31,369 bases of DNA from Paracoccaceae bacterium (GCA_027069385.1 JALXER010000006.1:1-31369); one strand, 5' to 3'; positions 7,117-15,462 are shown, counted from the first letter of the stretch. The notes: generated by a model not told the origin, from the sequence alone. Translations and numbers: made by a program.

Positions 7117-8289
7117 ATGACGTTATCGGAAAATTCATCTCGTCTCGGAAAACTCGTCACGATTTCAACCGCCGGAGAGGTGGCGAAGGCGTTCATCCCG
7201 CCTGCGTTGCCCCCCTTACCGATGGTTCAGATGGACAAGCTCTATGGCCCGCTGGAACGGGCCAACAGGGCGCTGGGGCGGCTCGACGGGATTGCCTCGA
7301 TTCTGCCGGATACACCGTTGTTTCTTTACATGTATATCCGCAAGGAGGCCCTGCTGTCCTCGCAGATCGAGGGCACGCAGTCGTCGCTCTCGGACCTTCT
7401 GTTGTTCGAAAACGAAGAGGCCCCCGGCGTCCCGATCAACGACGTGGTCGAGGTGTCGAACTACGTAGCGGCCATGAACCATGGGTTGGAGCGGATCCGG
7501 GGCGGCTTTCCGATTTCCCTTCGCCTCATGCGCGAAATTCACGAGATTCTGCTGGCCAAGGGGCGCGGTGCCACCAAACAGCCCGGCGAATTCCGCCATT
7601 CGCAAAACTGGATCGGCGGCACCCGTCCGGGCAATGCGCTGTATGTGCCCCCGCCACCGGAAGCGGTGCTGGACCTGATGTCCGATCTCGAGGCCTTCAT
7701 CCATGCCGACACGCCCGCCGTACCGACGCTGGTCAAGGCCGGGCTGGTGCATGTGCAGTTCGAAACTATCCACCCATTCCTTGATGGCAACGGCCGTCTG
7801 GGCCGGTTGTTGATCACGCTTCTGCTCTGCGACAAAGGCATTCTAAAGGAACCGATCCTTTATCTCAGCCTCTATTTCAAAACCCATCGCCGGTATTATT
7901 ACGATCTGCTGCAACGGGTGCGCGAGGATGGCGACTGGGAAGCGTGGATCGAATTCTTTCTCGACGGGATCACGGAAACCTCATTGCAGGCCGCCGATGC
8001 CGCCAGGCAAATCCTGTCGCTGTTCGAGGAAGATCGCGCTAAAATCGAAAGTCTCGGGCGGCCGGCAGCCTCGGCCCTGCGGGTGCATCAGTTGCTTCAG
8101 CAAAAACCGATCATCGCCATCCCCGATGCGGCCCGCGAAACCGGCATGTCGGCACCGACCGTTGCCAAATCCATCCAGCATCTGCGGGACCTTGGCCTGT
8201 TACGCGAAATCACCGGCAAACAGCGGGGGCGCATGTTCGTCTACAGCGATTACCTGAGCATCCTCAGCCAGGGAACGGAGCCAATCTGA
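7117..8289 (+). CDS. Fic family protein (AMPylator) with N-terminal inhibitory motif and C-terminal winged helix
   Basis: A 390-residue Fic protein. The active-site motif HPFLDGNGRLGR lies at 219-230, matching HPFx[D/E]GNGRxxR, which transfers AMP from ATP to hydroxyl groups of target proteins. An SxxxEG inhibitory motif (S81 to E85-G86, within LLSSQIEGTQ) precedes the Fic core, so this is a class II Fic protein that carries its own antitoxin helix. Residues about 320-385 form a winged helix (AARETGMSAPTVAKSIQHLRDLG). Such three-part proteins are common chromosomal and accessory genes of unknown target. It is divergent from the QueC-like pair, with 147 bases between the two starts, and convergent with the Doc-like gene. 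A role in defence or stress is suggested only by its neighbours. Confidence 0.9.
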   Translation: MTLSENSSRLGKLVTISTAGEVAKAFIPPALPPLPMVQMDKLYGPLERANRALGRLDGIASILPDTPLFLYMYIRKEALLSSQIEGTQSSLSDLLLFENEEAPGVPINDVVEVSNYVAAMNHGLERIRGGFPISLRLMREIHEILLAKGRGATKQPGEFRHSQNWIGGTRPGNALYVPPPPEAVLDLMSDLEAFIHADTPAVPTLVKAGLVHVQFETIHPFLDGNGRLGRLLITLLLCDKGILKEPILYLSLYFKTHRRYYYDLLQRVREDGDWEAWIEFFLDGITETSLQAADAARQILSLFEEDRAKIESLGRPAASALRVHQLLQQKPIIAIPDAARETGMSAPTVAKSIQHLRDLGLLREITGKQRGRMFVYSDYLSILSQGTEPI

Positions 8290-8348
8290 TGCGGAGGAAG
8301 TAATGAATAGAACTCTGAACTCGAAAGGAAGGCATTCGCCAAGGCATT

Positions 8349-9311
8349 TCACCGATCGGCGAGCCGCCTAAGAGCACCTTGGTATTTTGAGATCAGCCCT
8401 GAGATGTCATCAACATCGAAGAAAAACGACTGCGAATCAACACCATGATCAGAATCCAATTTCAGCTCTTTTCGAACATGAGCCAACCGACCTTTTCCGA
8501 CTTGTTTGGACCAGCCTGGAAACCCCAATGAACAAACTTTTCGGATTTCTGAAGTGGTAGTCTTCTTGCCGAATATGCCAGTTCGTTTTGTAACCTTTTC
8601 CCATCGCATTACATCAATGGAATTATTTTTCGGGTTTTCAAGAAAAACGTCGTATTTCTTTAGGATTCTTTCCAGATCTCGATAGGAAATTATGTACTGT
8701 CTTTTGTCAATTTTCCGAGTGTTTTTCTTGAGATAATGAGCCAAAAACCGAACTTCAGGGTCATCAATCCGGTCCTTCTTCATCTTTTTGTACCGGCTAA
8801 ATTTACCCAAACCGTGACTGGCGACCAATACTGTAATATCTTCAAAGTCTTTTTCAGATACAACGACAGCCTGTCCATGAACATATAGATAATGTACGGT
8901 GCTCAAAAATGCAGTTCGTTTGTTTGCATCATGGAACGGATGGTTCATCACCATCCCATACAGGAGGGTTGCGGCTTTTTCGTAGATGGTTGTCCATTTT
9001 TCCTCCTTTCCGAAACCCGCGTGCTGTCGCCCAATAGCTGACAGCAACATGCCTATATCCCTTGGCCCAAATCCGCCAATTCCTTCTCCTTCCCTTGCAA
9101 AGAAATCAGCGATTAAAAAGTGTGCGCGCAAAACATCCTTGGCGGTAAGATCGAGCACACCGTCCGGTTGAACCGACTTTTCAATTTCTTCGAAAGCCTT
9201 GGTATAGAGGAAAGATAGCTCTGGTAATAAATCGTCTCGAATACCCATTATTGTTAGTTCACCATTCCCTGAATCTCCACACGTCCATTTGCTGCAAGAA
9301 TGGCACAACAT
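8349..9311 (-). CDS. Doc/Fic-type protein with long unrecognised C-terminal extension
   Basis: A 320-residue protein. HPFHDANKRTA at about 124-134 is the Doc-type Fic motif (HPFxDxNKRTA); Doc-type enzymes phosphorylate EF-Tu rather than AMPylate, and the D-A-N-K variant fits Doc. The Fic core ends near residue 180. The remaining 140 residues, rich in Lys and aromatic residues (for example ISYRDLERILKKYDVF), I do not recognise. No small antitoxin gene is visible next to it, unlike the usual phd-doc pair, so inhibition may come from the extension or be absent. The composition is clearly AT-richer than its neighbours, a sign of separate transfer. The start at 9311 has GAGGAT upstream; an ATG at 9248 giving MGIRDDLLPEL is an alternative that loses a Cys-rich 21-residue lead. 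Confidence 0.8.
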   Translation of the reverse strand: MLCHSCSKWTCGDSGNGELTIMGIRDDLLPELSFLYTKAFEEIEKSVQPDGVLDLTAKDVLRAHFLIADFFAREGEGIGGFGPRDIGMLLSAIGRQHAGFGKEEKWTTIYEKAATLLYGMVMNHPFHDANKRTAFLSTVHYLYVHGQAVVVSEKDFEDITVLVASHGLGKFSRYKKMKKDRIDDPEVRFLAHYLKKNTRKIDKRQYIISYRDLERILKKYDVFLENPKNNSIDVMRWEKVTKRTGIFGKKTTTSEIRKVCSLGFPGWSKQVGKGRLAHVRKELKLDSDHGVDSQSFFFDVDDISGLISKYQGALRRLADR

Positions 9312-9450
9312 GACCTTATCCTCGTCGAGCTTTAACCGCCATGATTCGCTGACCGAACACTTGGGCGAATTAATTCGGATGGAAAGGTCGCCCGACCATT
9401 GATCAGCTTTCTAATGTTTTCGCCCCACCACGCGCGGTTGCGTCAACTCA

Positions 9451-9470
9451 TTGATATTACTTGATATACT
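9451..9470. repeat. Tandem 10-base repeat before the integration cassette
   Basis: TTGATATTAC is followed directly by TTGATATACT. It sits about 50 bases upstream of the first cassette gene and contains a TATACT that could serve as a -10 box, so it may be a promoter or operator element for the recombinase operon. No clear -35 at 17 bases is visible. Confidence 0.35.
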
Positions 9471-9521
9471 CTCACACATCCCTTTCATACGACAAAACCA
9501 ACTCACTCTCTGGAGGTTGTT

Positions 9522-9746
9522 ATGGAAGAACAAATCGTGGGGCCGGACCCTTATCCGGTGGACAGGATGAACGCGGAGGAGCGGCTCTCCGATCTGGGCC
9601 GCATCTTGGCGGCGGGCATCCGGCGGATGCGTGGGGCACAGCCGGAAACCGGTGAGCCAGAATCTGATACACCCCGCTATGTCGAGGTGGTCGGCAAGAG
9701 CCGCCGCGGGCAGCGCACCAGGATCCGGATCGGGGGTGGCGAATGA
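9522..9746 (+). CDS. Small hypothetical protein of the recombinase cassette
   Basis: A 74-residue protein that I do not recognise. It has an acidic helical N-terminal half (NAEERLSDLGRILAAGIRRM) and a basic C-terminus (GKSRRGQRTRIRIGGG). GGAGG stands 6 bases before the ATG, and the stop overlaps the next start as ATGA, so it is a real gene and the first of the four-gene cassette. Small ORFs of this kind often precede DUF2924 and recombinase genes in alphaproteobacterial elements; their function is unknown to me. Confidence 0.75.
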   Translation: MEEQIVGPDPYPVDRMNAEERLSDLGRILAAGIRRMRGAQPETGEPESDTPRYVEVVGKSRRGQRTRIRIGGGE

Positions 9747-10243
9747 CAACCGCCCCTGCATCGCCGCCCAAGCCGGGCGAACACCCCGCCACCGACCAGA
9801 CGGTCCTTTCCCGCCTCGCGGCCCTGAAAACCATGAGCGTGAACGATCTGAAGGAAGAATGGGAACGGCTTTTTGCCACCGGCGCGCCCAACAACAGCCG
9901 ATCGTATCTGGAAATCCGCATTGCCTACCGCATTCAGGAACTGACCCATGGCGGGTTGTCGAAGAAAAGCCGCCAGATGCTGAAGGCGCTTTCGGCCGAG
10001 ATGCACGGCAAGCGGCTGGGCGGCCAGCCCAAGATGCTCGACGATCGAAAACCCATCCCCGGCACCCGCCTGATCCGTGAATGGCAGGGCATCACCCATG
10101 TGGTTACCGTCCAGACCGACGGCTTTGATTATGACGGCCAGCGTTACAAATCGCTCTCCAAGGTTGCCAATACCATCACCGGCAAGCACTGGAACGGGTT
10201 CGCGTTTTTCGGCCTTGGTCGCGCGCAGAAAGGCGGTGCCTGA
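9743..10243 (+). CDS. DUF2924 domain-containing protein
   Basis: A 166-residue protein. The N-terminal 20 residues are Pro-rich and likely disordered; then come MSVNDLKEEWERLFATGAPN (about 31-50), RSYLEIRIAYRIQEL, PGTRLIREWQGITHVVTV, and a C-terminal block with YKSLSKVANTITGKHWNGFAFF. That last motif (S-L-S-x-V-A-x-x-I-T-G-x-x-W-N-G) is typical of DUF2924 and resembles the DNA-binding RAMA-like region. DUF2924 genes almost always sit directly upstream of a serine recombinase in integrated elements, as here, so an accessory role in integration or excision is likely. It overlaps the small ORF (ATGA) and the recombinase (TGATG). Confidence 0.88.
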   Translation: MTTAPASPPKPGEHPATDQTVLSRLAALKTMSVNDLKEEWERLFATGAPNNSRSYLEIRIAYRIQELTHGGLSKKSRQMLKALSAEMHGKRLGGQPKMLDDRKPIPGTRLIREWQGITHVVTVQTDGFDYDGQRYKSLSKVANTITGKHWNGFAFFGLGRAQKGGA

Positions 10244-11589
10244 TGGACGGTATATTGCAAGGCACCCGCAAACTGCGCTGTGCCATTTACACCCGCAAAT
10301 CCACCGAGGACGGGTTGGAGCAGGAATTCAATACGCTGGACGCCCAGCGAGAGGCCTGCGAAGCCTATATCACCAGCCAGCGGTCCGAAGGCTGGGTCGC
10401 GGTGCGCGAACACTATGACGACGGCGGGTTCTCCGGCGGCACGCTGGAGCGCCCCGCGCTACGCCAGATGTTGGTGGATATCGAAGATGGGCTGGTCGAT
10501 GTGATCGTGGTCTACAAGATCGACCGCCTCAGCCGCTCGCTGATGGATTTCGCCAGGCTGGTGGAGATTTTCGACCGCAATCAGGTGACCTTCGTTTCGG
10601 TCACGCAATCCTTCAACACCACCACCTCCATGGGGCGGTTGACGCTCAATATCCTGCTGAGCTTTGCCCAGTTCGAGCGCGAGGTCACCGGCGAGCGCAT
10701 CCGCGACAAGATCGTCGCCTCACGCCGGAAGGGCATGTGGATGGGCGGCAGCGTGCCGTTTGGGTATGTGCTGCAGGATCGGAAATTGGTGCCCCATGAC
10801 ACCGAGGCCCCGATCGTGAAGGCGGCATTCGAGCGCTATGTCGATCTCGGTTCCAGCACCTTGCTGGCGCGGGAATTACAGGCCAAGGGCGTGACCACCA
10901 AGGCAGGCAACCCGCCGAATTCGCAATTCGTCATCCGCATGCTGCAAAATCCGGTCTATGCAGGCATGGCGCGCCACAAGGACAAGAGCTTTCCCGGTGA
11001 GCACGAAGCCATCGTCGATCAGGCCACGTGGGACCGCGTGCAAGAACGGCTCAAAGCCAACGGTCGCAAGCACCGGCGCGGGAGGCGACCGAAAAACCCC
11101 GCCTATCTGCGTGGGCTGATCTTCCATGAAAGCGGTGCGGCCATGACCCCGCATCACACCGGCAAGAAGAACAAGGAATACTGCTATTACGTTTCGACCG
11201 ACTATCTGAAGGTCCGCCACACAGAGCCCTCGGCCGCACCACAGCGCCTTGCCGCCGGTATGGTCGAAGGGGCGGTGGTGCGTGAGTTGCGCCGTGTACT
11301 GCGCTCGCCAGAAATTGCCGCCCGCACGGCAACGGAACTGGGCAGCAACGCTGATACCAGCGAGGTCGCCGCCGCACTACAGGATTTCGACAGCCTCTGG
11401 GCCCAGCTTTTCCATAATGAGCGCGCCCGCATCGTCCAGCTTCTTGTCCATCGCGTGACCGTCACCGGCGAAGGGCTGGCGATCGACCTGCGGGCCGACG
11501 GGCTGAAGGGGCTGGCCAGAGAATTAATGACCCCACAGCCTCTCGGGCATTTACAATGCCCTGCCAGCCAACGGGAGGCAAGCGCATGA
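10243..11589 (+). CDS. Large serine recombinase (resolvase/invertase family integrase)
   Basis: A 448-residue protein. The catalytic N-domain begins KLRCAIYTRKSTEDG, with the probable nucleophile S20, followed by TLDAQREACEAYI, VYKIDRLSRSLMDF and FAQFEREVTGERIRDK. A recombinase domain with the motif RMLQNPVYAG comes next, then a region corresponding to the zinc ribbon (LRGLIFHESGAAMTPHHTGKK), in which the usual cysteines are missing; many alphaproteobacterial members share this. It would cut and rejoin DNA at attachment sites of the element. It starts inside the DUF2924 stop (TGATG) and its own stop overlaps the next ATG. At 448 residues it is somewhat shorter than most large serine integrases, with little left of the C-terminal coiled coil. 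Confidence 0.93.
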   Translation: MDGILQGTRKLRCAIYTRKSTEDGLEQEFNTLDAQREACEAYITSQRSEGWVAVREHYDDGGFSGGTLERPALRQMLVDIEDGLVDVIVVYKIDRLSRSLMDFARLVEIFDRNQVTFVSVTQSFNTTTSMGRLTLNILLSFAQFEREVTGERIRDKIVASRRKGMWMGGSVPFGYVLQDRKLVPHDTEAPIVKAAFERYVDLGSSTLLARELQAKGVTTKAGNPPNSQFVIRMLQNPVYAGMARHKDKSFPGEHEAIVDQATWDRVQERLKANGRKHRRGRRPKNPAYLRGLIFHESGAAMTPHHTGKKNKEYCYYVSTDYLKVRHTEPSAAPQRLAAGMVEGAVVRELRRVLRSPEIAARTATELGSNADTSEVAAALQDFDSLWAQLFHNERARIVQLLVHRVTVTGEGLAIDLRADGLKGLARELMTPQPLGHLQCPASQREASA

Positions 11590-11966
11590 CCACCCCCGAC
11601 ACCATCCGCATATTCGTACCGCTGGAATACCGCCGCCGCAACGGTCGCACCCAGATCCTACCGCCCGAGAACCGGCTCGATGCCGAAGATCGCCAGCAGG
11701 ACCCCCACATCCTGCGCGCCCTGGCCCGAGCATGGGAATGGCGGCGGAAACTGGAAACTGGCGAGGCAAACACGATCAGCGATCTGGCCGCCGCCAAGGG
11801 GCTGTCCGACCGCTTCGTCAGCCGCCAGATCCGGATCGCCTATCTTGCACCAATGGTCGTTGAGCGATTGGTCGTAAAACAGGAAATCCCGGCGGTGAAA
11901 ATCGCCGATCTGATTGATGTTGCCGCGAAGCCGTGGGCGGAGCAGGAGGGAATGGTGTTTGGATAA
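11586..11966 (+). CDS. KorB/ParB-like helix-turn-helix protein of the recombinase cassette
   Basis: A 126-residue protein. The C-terminal half carries a helix-turn-helix that looks like the KorB/ParB type: TISDLAAAKGLSDRFVSRQIRIAYLAP (about 62-88), then VVERLVVKQEIPAVKIADLID. The N-terminal part (PLEYRRRNGRTQILPP) is basic. The ATG at 11586 overlaps the recombinase TGA (ATGA), which fixes the start over an in-frame ATG at 11556. It is the last gene before the chromosomal corrinoid-transport operon, so it marks the approximate right end of the element. It may act as a recombination directionality factor or regulator, though this is not shown by sequence. Confidence 0.8.
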   Translation: MTTPDTIRIFVPLEYRRRNGRTQILPPENRLDAEDRQQDPHILRALARAWEWRRKLETGEANTISDLAAAKGLSDRFVSRQIRIAYLAPMVVERLVVKQEIPAVKIADLIDVAAKPWAEQEGMVFG

Positions 11967-11976
11967 CAATTCCTTT

Positions 11977-13002
11977 TCATTGTTTTTTCTTCCCTAAAAT
12001 CCACAGGAAAAACCCACCCCCGATCAAGCCGGTGATGATGCCGATCGGAATGTCCTCTGGCGCCATCAGTGTGCGGGCAACAATATCGGACCAGACCAGA
12101 AAAATGGCACCGACAAGGGCTGACAGGGGAATGACACGTGCATAGTCCCCTCCCACCAGCATACGCACGATATGCGGGATCATCAGGCCGACAAAACCGA
12201 TTATGCCCGAAAAGGCGACCATAACGCCCGTAATTAACGCGCCGACAACAAACACCGTCAGACGAAACCGGGCCGCGGGGATACCAAGAGTCGATGCCGT
12301 TTCATCGCCGACGGTCATGGCGTTCAGATGCCCGGATTTTAGCCAGAGATAACCACCACACAGGATCAGAATGATCAGCGGATAGGCCAGTTGCGACCAT
12401 TGTGCCAAGCCCAATCCACCAAGCATCCAGAACACAACCGTATGTGTCGCACGCGGGTCACCCAGAAAAATCAGGATATTCGCGCAAGACATGATGATGA
12501 ATGACACCGCGACCCCTGCTAAAATCAGCCGGTCCGCGCCTTTAGCACCGGCAAACTGCGCCACGCCCAGCACCAGAAATGCTGCGATCAACGCGCCCAG
12601 AAACGCCATCAAGGGCACGGTGAGCAGCCCCAAAAACATGCCTGTGTGAAGTAAGGCCAAAACAGCGCCGAAGGCTCCACCAGAACTGATCCCAAGTAAA
12701 TGCGGGTCCGCCAGCGGATTGCGGGTGACCGATTGCAGGGCCGCGCCGACGATTGCCAGCCCGGCCCCGACCATGCTGGCCAGTAAAGCGCGGGGAAAGC
12801 GGATCTCCCAAACGATTGCTTCGCGCCCCCTGGACCATGTTTCTTCAATCAAGTCAGGGAAGGTCTTGTTCAGGACCACCCCCCAAACAGTGGAGGGCGA
12901 TACCGGGACCGCCCCCACACCAATGGCAACAGTAATTGACAGCACCAACGTAATAAAGCCGGCAATCAGGACAAACGGCATTACGCCGGTGCGTTCAATC
13001 AT
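11977..13002 (-). CDS. FecCD/BtuC-type ABC transporter permease
   Basis: A 341-residue integral membrane protein with about nine or ten hydrophobic segments. Family landmarks are RFPRALLASMVGAGLAIVG (about 73-91), QSVTRNPLADPHLLGISSGG and, near the end, LMIPHIVRMLVG and ARTLMAPEDIPIGIITGLIGG. This is the fold of BtuC, FhuB and HmuU permeases, which form the inner-membrane channel for siderophores, heme or corrinoids. The ATG at 13002 lies 4 bases after the binding-protein stop; an upstream extension to 13104 has no family match. It is the last gene of the riboswitch-controlled operon, so cobalamin or another corrinoid is the most likely substrate. The recombinase cassette converges on its 3' end. 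Confidence 0.9.
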   Translation of the reverse strand: MIERTGVMPFVLIAGFITLVLSITVAIGVGAVPVSPSTVWGVVLNKTFPDLIEETWSRGREAIVWEIRFPRALLASMVGAGLAIVGAALQSVTRNPLADPHLLGISSGGAFGAVLALLHTGMFLGLLTVPLMAFLGALIAAFLVLGVAQFAGAKGADRLILAGVAVSFIIMSCANILIFLGDPRATHTVVFWMLGGLGLAQWSQLAYPLIILILCGGYLWLKSGHLNAMTVGDETASTLGIPAARFRLTVFVVGALITGVMVAFSGIIGFVGLMIPHIVRMLVGGDYARVIPLSALVGAIFLVWSDIVARTLMAPEDIPIGIITGLIGGGFFLWILGKKKQ

Positions 13003-13006
13003 CCGT

Positions 13007-13939
13007 TCATTCCCCCCAAAATGCGTTTGCCAGGGTCTGCACGGCTGCAATATTGCGCGGCCCCGGTGTGGCAACCACATATTCCAGCACAACAAAACGA
13101 TCATTCTTCACCGCATCGATATCGGCAAATGCCGGGTTATTGCGCATGAAGGCGCGTTTTTCCTCGGCCGTGACATCGCCATAATTGATAATCACGATTA
13201 CTTCGGGGTTCCGCTCGATAACCGGCTCCCAACCGGTTCTTGTCCAGCTTTTGTCAACATCATTCATGATGTTGACTCCTCCAGCGGCTTCGATCATGGC
13301 GTTGGGCATGGCATAACGCCCGGCCGTAAACGGCGCGTCCTCGCCGCTGTCATAGACAAAAACCCGAACAGGGTCGGTGTTTTCCGGCACAGTGGCAGTG
13401 ATCTCGGCCAATTCTGCCTGCCAACCGGATATCAATGCCTCCGCGCGGTCCGACACACCGAATATGGCCCCCAGATTGCGGATGTCGTTATACATGTCCT
13501 CCATGCTGGCAGGAGGTTTGTCCATGATATGAATGCAGCTTTCGGTCAGCTCATAGACCTGAATACCGAACGGCTCCAGCGTTTCAGGGGTAACTTCGCC
13601 ACCAACCTTCAGGCCGTAGTTCCAACCCGCAAACAGGAAATCCGCATCAGCACCGATCAGCACTTCCTTGGTTGGATAGCGCGCCGTCAGTTCCGGCAAC
13701 TCGGCCACGCCTTCGCGGATGATCGGGTCCAGCGTTTTCCAGCCCGATATGCCGGTATAGCCCACCATGTGGTCCTGCAGAGCCAAAACCAGCATCATTT
13801 CGGTCAGGTTCACGTCATTGGAAACAGCGGCCTGGGGGGGCGCATCAAAGGTGAGTTTCCGGTTGCAACTGGTCACTGTAACCGGATCCGCCAGCGCAGA
13901 GCCGGCAATCAGGGTAAAAGCGAGAGTGAATTTCATCAT
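13007..13939 (-). CDS. Periplasmic corrinoid/metal-chelate binding protein (BtuF/FecB-like)
   Basis: A 310-residue protein with a Sec signal peptide, MMKFTLAFTLIAGSALA, cleaved before DP, and no lipobox Cys. The mature part has the type III (BtuF/FecB) layout: an N-lobe with LTEMMLVLALQDHMVGYTG, then TKEVLIGADADFLFAGW, a long linking helix around 160-190, and a C-lobe with NPEVIVIINYG. It would deliver substrate from the periplasm to the permease encoded downstream. Its start overlaps the ATPase stop as ATGA. The cobalamin riboswitch ahead of the operon points to a corrinoid, but the same family includes iron-chelate binders, so the substrate is inferred. Confidence 0.88.
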   Translation of the reverse strand: MMKFTLAFTLIAGSALADPVTVTSCNRKLTFDAPPQAAVSNDVNLTEMMLVLALQDHMVGYTGISGWKTLDPIIREGVAELPELTARYPTKEVLIGADADFLFAGWNYGLKVGGEVTPETLEPFGIQVYELTESCIHIMDKPPASMEDMYNDIRNLGAIFGVSDRAEALISGWQAELAEITATVPENTDPVRVFVYDSGEDAPFTAGRYAMPNAMIEAAGGVNIMNDVDKSWTRTGWEPVIERNPEVIVIINYGDVTAEEKRAFMRNNPAFADIDAVKNDRFVVLEYVVATPGPRNIAAVQTLANAFWGE

Positions 13940-14727
13940 GGGGTTTCTCCTGTGTTTAGATGAAAGGTAAAATGGGGGCGACCGCTGGGCTGTAGTTCCT
14001 GGGTTTGCACACCGACATCAAACGCCTGCTCAATCATGGGTTCGGTCAGAACCTCGTGCGTGGGGCCAAACGCCAGTGTGTGGCCGTGTGACAGGATCAG
14101 GGCGTCGTCAGCATATTCGGCCGCAAAATTCAGGTCGTGCAAACTGGTGATGATCGTCAGACCAAGCCCCCGGATCATGTGCAGCACTTCCAGCTGGTGG
14201 CGAATGTCGAGGTGATTTGTAGGCTCGTCTAGAATCAGGATTTGCGGCTCTTGTGCCAAGGCCCGCGCCACCATCACCCGTTGACGTTCGCCACCCGAAA
14301 GGGTGCCAAACATCCGTGAAGTAAAATGCTTCAGGTTCAGCCGTTCTAACGCGGCATTGATGATCTCTTCATCATGCGCCCCGCTTGAGGCCAAGCCTGC
14401 ACGGTGCGGTATGCGCCCCAGCGCCACGATCTGGCGTACGCTCAGAGCAAAATCGGTGGGCTGTTCCTGCAAAACGGCGGCAATGCATCGCGCCCCCTCC
14501 CGGGCACTCATTTGCCATAGATCGGTTTGATCAATTCTGATATGCCCGCTGACCGGACGGAAAAACCGGTATAGCAGGCGCAGCAAGGTTGATTTCCCCG
14601 CTCCATTCGCGCCGACAATCGCCAGTACCTTGCCCTTTTTCGCCACAAAACTGGTTTCATGGATCAGTACCGGCCCGAATTTCGGTGCCCAGCTGATCTT
14701 GTGGGCCTGCAACTGCGCCGGAATCAT
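13936..14727 (-). CDS. ABC transporter ATP-binding protein (BtuD/FepC-like)
   Basis: A 263-residue ATPase. Walker A is GANGAGKST at 39-47, the signature LSGGERQR at 142-149 and Walker B LILDEPTNHLD at 163-173, with the switch histidine in ITSLHDLNFA. DEPTNHLD followed by RHQLEVL is typical of the FecE/FepC/BtuD group. It powers import through the permease at 11977-13002. Start and stop both overlap the neighbouring genes by 4 bases (ATGA at 14727 and 13939), so the operon is tightly coupled. Confidence 0.92.
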   Translation of the reverse strand: MIPAQLQAHKISWAPKFGPVLIHETSFVAKKGKVLAIVGANGAGKSTLLRLLYRFFRPVSGHIRIDQTDLWQMSAREGARCIAAVLQEQPTDFALSVRQIVALGRIPHRAGLASSGAHDEEIINAALERLNLKHFTSRMFGTLSGGERQRVMVARALAQEPQILILDEPTNHLDIRHQLEVLHMIRGLGLTIITSLHDLNFAAEYADDALILSHGHTLAFGPTHEVLTEPMIEQAFDVGVQTQELQPSGRPHFTFHLNTGETP

Positions 14728-15125
14728 TGCACGATCCTGTCATCGGCAGCCAAAATCATCGATGGCACTCGTGCCAGCGTATGATGGCGCAGTTTTTCGG
14801 GATAGAGCGAGCCGGAGAACCAGCCATCCACATGCGAGTGATACAATTTGGCAAAGGCGACCAGCTCATCAATATCCTGTGTCGGCTCAATATCGCCGAA
14901 CAGGTAGGCGGTTTTTTTGTCTGCCTGAAATCCAATCGTGCAGGGAGCCTTGCAACCAGCCATGCAGGCCACGCCGCTGATGGTAAAATCATCGGCCAGC
15001 GCCGCACCTGCTGCATGAATGGCAGCGCGCAATTCCTTGATCAGCAAAACACCCGGACGGCAGTCACTGCCGTTATGTTTGCATGATGTACATATGAATA
15101 TTCTGTGTTCGGTGGTTTGGCCCAT
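14724..15125 (-). CDS. DUF1636 cysteine-rich protein, first gene of corrinoid operon
   Basis: A 133-residue protein. Six cysteines sit in two groups: C12, C15 and C22 (FICTSCKHNGSDC) and C54, C58 and C62 (GVACMAGCKAPC). The spacing resembles thioredoxin-like [2Fe-2S] ferredoxins, and DUF1636 is annotated as a predicted metal-binding family. These genes recur beside cobalamin-regulated loci, as here, where it is the first gene after the riboswitch; the role could be redox handling of the corrinoid cobalt, but this is inference. The ATG at 15125 is chosen over 15164 because GGAGGG precedes it by 4 bases. Its stop overlaps the ATPase start. Confidence 0.85.
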   Translation of the reverse strand: MGQTTEHRIFICTSCKHNGSDCRPGVLLIKELRAAIHAAGAALADDFTISGVACMAGCKAPCTIGFQADKKTAYLFGDIEPTQDIDELVAFAKLYHSHVDGWFSGSLYPEKLRHHTLARVPSMILAADDRIVQ

Positions 15126-15267
15126 GACGCCCTCCGCGCGATAGCGGGGGCGGTAATTGACCAAAATGTATCTGCGACAAGCGCGTTGTAACCATCATCA
15201 GTCTCCTGCCAGGCACCCCGCCCGGGTTAAGTGGAAATTAAAGGTCAAGCGGTTGCTTGACCCCTGA

Positions 15268-15452
15268 TGGCAGGTCTCCTGACTTGCGACTCAGACGCTG
15301 CTTTGATCCTTCCCGATGCTGGGCATCAGTGGGTCATTCAAAGCAGCTCGCCGCTTACAGTTGCGGGGGCAGTCACGGAATTGGTGCGCATTGGCTCTTC
15401 CTCACCGTGTTCCCTTTTCATCCCGGAATGTGCCTATGGCGTCCGGGAACCA
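15268..15452 (-). promoter_or_regulatory. Cobalamin (adenosylcobalamin) riboswitch
   Basis: Read on the minus strand, the segment contains GGGAACACGGTG, then GACTGCCCCCGCAACTGTAA, then GACCCACTGATGCC, and ends in the B12 box AGTCAGGAGACCTGCC (about 15269-15284). The order and spacing match the cobalamin riboswitch core. A hairpin with arms CCCGGA and TCCGGG forms the 5' edge near 15420-15447. It should shut off the downstream DUF1636-ATPase-binding protein-permease operon when cobalamin is plentiful, at about 140 bases from the first start codon. Confidence 0.95.
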
Positions 15453-15462
15453 TCACGGCTTC

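Larger units (their letters stand above)
1..11970. mobile_element. Right part of an integrated element with phage-type replication module and serine recombinase
   Basis: All genes up to about 11970 are accessory in type: helicase, Sak4-like ATPase, excisionase-like HTH, QueC-like pair, Fic/Doc proteins, DUF2924 and recombinase. From 11977 on the genes are ordinary chromosomal functions. The left end is outside the window, and no attachment-site repeat can be identified from one end alone. The element abuts the 3' end of the permease gene, leaving it complete. Structural phage genes are not seen, so it may be an integrative element rather than a prophage. Confidence 0.72.

Noticed and set aside
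11962..11974. GGATAACAATTCC, resembling part of the lac operator
   Set aside because: The match is short and partial, with no lac genes or fitting promoter nearby.
12719..13963. A 414-codon plus-strand frame
   Set aside because: It is antisense to the binding-protein and permease genes, and has no family features.
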